Assembly: GCA_023484675.1 (NCBI GenBank) | Contig: JAMDAP010000059.1 | Span: 769 to 6,829 of the forward strand | Length of the DNA stretch: 6,061 nt | Source of the DNA: Bacillota bacterium | Lineage (GTDB): Bacteria > Bacillota_E > Symbiobacteriia > JAMDAP01 | Reading direction: 5' to 3' | Shown here: positions 4,931-6,061 of the stretch, in pieces | Numbering within the stretch: position 1 is the stretch's first letter | How the letters are laid out: each line of letters starts with the position of its first letter | Position numbers and translations under genes: made by a program | The notes under the pieces: model-generated | Databases searched by the model: none | What the model saw: only the letters and a program-made list of their open reading frames with translations | What the model was told of the DNA's origin: nothing

Positions 4931-5659
4931 ATGATCGAACTGAGCCATGTCAGCAAGAGCTACGACAAGGGAATGAAGAAGGCTGTCGACGACCTGACCC
5001 TGGAGGTCCGGCCCGGGGAGATCTTCGGATTCCTGGGGCCCAACGGGGCGGGCAAGACCACCACCGTCAAGATGCTGGTGGGCCTGCTGCGCGCGGATCA
5101 GGGCCGGGTGATCGTCAACGGCATCGACGTGGCGCGCCAGCCCCTGGAGGCCAAGCGGCAGGTCGGCTTCGTGCCGGACACGCCCGAGGTCTACGACCGC
5201 CTGAGCGGCCTGGAGTATCTGAATTTCATCGGCGACGTCTTTGGCGTGCCGCCGGCCCAGCGGCGTGAGCGGATCGAACACCTGGCCGAGACCTTTGAAC
5301 TGACCGGGGCCTTGAAGGATCGCATCGGCGGCTACTCGCACGGCATGCAGCAAAAGCTGGTGCTGATCTCGGCCCTGCTCAACGAGCCGCCGGTGTGGGT
5401 GCTGGACGAGCCCATGGTGGGCCTGGACCCGCGCTCCGCCCACGACCTGAAGCAGCTGATGGCCGATCACTGCGCCCGCGGCAACACCGTCTTCTTCAGC
5501 ACCCACGTGCTGGAGGTGGCGGAGCGGCTCTGCGACCGGGTGGGCATCATCAACAAGGGCCGCCTGATCGCCCTGGGCACGATGGAGGAGTTGCGCCAAG
5601 GGGAGGGCCGTGACGGCGAGTCCCTGGAAACCATCTTCCTGGAGCTGACGGAATCATGA
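4931..5659 (+). CDS. ABC transporter ATP-binding protein (exporter-type)
   Basis: This 242-residue cytoplasmic ATPase would power the permease encoded next. Walker A is GPNGAGKT (residues 36-43). The ABC signature is the variant YSHGMQQK (135-142). Walker B is VWVLDEP (155-161), the D-loop is GLDP (164-167) and the switch His is His192 in STHVLEVAERL. The segment after the first subdomain, GFVPDTPEVYDRLSG (79-93), has Asp where the Q-loop Gln usually stands, as seen in some ABC-2-type exporters. The start is ATG 4931, with AGGAGGA at 4917-4923. The frame is open to 4838, but that extension is not family-like. The stop overlaps the next start (ATGA). The substrate is unknown. G+C content returns to the high level of the PTS and murJ genes. 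Confidence 0.93.
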   Translation: MIELSHVSKSYDKGMKKAVDDLTLEVRPGEIFGFLGPNGAGKTTTVKMLVGLLRADQGRVIVNGIDVARQPLEAKRQVGFVPDTPEVYDRLSGLEYLNFIGDVFGVPPAQRRERIEHLAETFELTGALKDRIGGYSHGMQQKLVLISALLNEPPVWVLDEPMVGLDPRSAHDLKQLMADHCARGNTVFFSTHVLEVAERLCDRVGIINKGRLIALGTMEELRQGEGRDGESLETIFLELTES

Positions 5660-6061
5660 GCGGGACGGAGATGACGCGTCGCGCCTCTGGCGCCGGCGCC
5701 GCCGGCGCCGGCGCCCAGCCCGCTCCCGGCCGGTGGGCTGTGGTCAAGGCCCTGCTGCGGGTTCAGTTGATCATGGCCTGGCGCGGATTCACCCAGCGGC
5801 GGGGCCGGTCCAAGGTGGCGTTCCTGCTTGCCCCCCTGGCCTTGCTGGGCTTTGCCCCCCTGATCGCCATGCTGAGCAGCGCCGCCTTCGGCTTCTACCT
5901 GGCCGGATCGGCCATGGGCCAGGGGGAGGTGGTGCTGACCTTTGCCTTCACCGCGGGTCAGGCCTTAGCCCTGAGTTTCGGCGTGCTCTATGTTCTCTCG
6001 ACCTTCTTCTTCGCGCGCGACCTGAGGCTGTTGACGCCTCTGCCCCTGCGGGCGGGGGACA
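5656..6061 (+). CDS. ABC transporter permease (putative ABC exporter family), 5' part only
   Basis: The first 135 codons are present and the gene runs off the right edge. It starts at ATG 5656, overlapping the ATPase stop by four bases, with GGAG at 5641-5644. After a short basic start comes a Gly/Ala-rich linker (residues 11-20), then VVKALLRVQLIMAWRGF. Next are a hydrophobic span around residues 55-80 (FLLAPLALLGFAPLIAML), a second around 95-122, and FFARDLRLLTPLPLRAGD. That last motif, a charged segment followed by LLTPLPL, is typical of large exporter permeases partnered with such ATPases. It probably forms the membrane channel for the preceding ATPase. The substrate is unknown. Confidence 0.85.
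   Translation, partial: MSGTEMTRRASGAGAAGAGAQPAPGRWAVVKALLRVQLIMAWRGFTQRRGRSKVAFLLAPLALLGFAPLIAMLSSAAFGFYLAGSAMGQGEVVLTFAFTAGQALALSFGVLYVLSTFFFARDLRLLTPLPLRAGD
5689..5715. repeat. Near-perfect GC palindrome at the permease start
   Basis: Two identical self-complementary 12-mers, GGCGCCGGCGCC at 5689-5700 and 5704-5715, are separated by GCC. They encode the Gly/Ala-rich linker and could fold as a very stable hairpin about 33 nt after the start codon. Confidence 0.85.

Noticed and set aside
1..6061. CRISPR array, tRNA, rRNA, transposase or phage gene
   Set aside because: No regularly spaced repeats, cloverleaf-like sequence, rRNA-like sequence or recognisable mobile-element protein was seen on either strand.

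Overview
The window is about two-thirds G+C, with tightly packed genes on the + strand, strong GGAGG-type ribosome-binding sites and several GTG starts. A PTS operon with separate EIIA, EIIB and EIIC genes, a MurJ flippase and an ATP-binding/permease ABC pair together suggest a high-GC member of the Firmicutes sensu lato (the Symbiobacterium, Thermaerobacter or Limnochorda sort of lineage). That placement is inference from gene style only. No rRNA, tRNA or taxonomic marker is present.

Region 1 (1-2218) is a fructose-family PTS operon: EIIA (282-848), EIIB (845-1156) and EIIC (1196-2218). EIIA carries phosphate from HPr to EIIB, and EIIB passes it to the sugar that EIIC is transporting. The left edge is rearranged. 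Bases 1-135 are a near-identical copy of the 3' part of EIIA (598-747), joined abruptly to what looks like the orphan tail of a 1-phosphofructokinase gene. The simplest reading is a tandem duplication of a roughly 612-bp unit (136-747), which predicts a second, slightly shortened EIIA starting left of the window. The complete EIIA also carries an in-frame five-residue repeat (FLLAV twice) that the other copy lacks.

Region 2 (2219-3936) is murJ, a lipid II flippase. An intrinsic-terminator-like hairpin directly abuts its ribosome-binding site. murJ starts at GTG 2371; the in-frame ATG upstream is not the start.

Region 3 (3937-4198) has no gene but much structure. About 200 nt after the murJ stop can fold into a 5' hairpin, a small hairpin, a possible H-type pseudoknot and a very strong Rho-independent terminator. 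It is a candidate small RNA or structured 3' UTR that I cannot assign to a known class. After the terminator comes a probable promoter with repeated elements that could be the HicB operator.

Region 4 (4199-4820) is a hicA-hicB toxin-antitoxin pair, visibly lower in G+C than its neighbours and probably acquired horizontally. Region 5 (4931-6061) is an ABC transporter: an ATPase gene overlapping by ATGA a permease gene that runs off the right edge.
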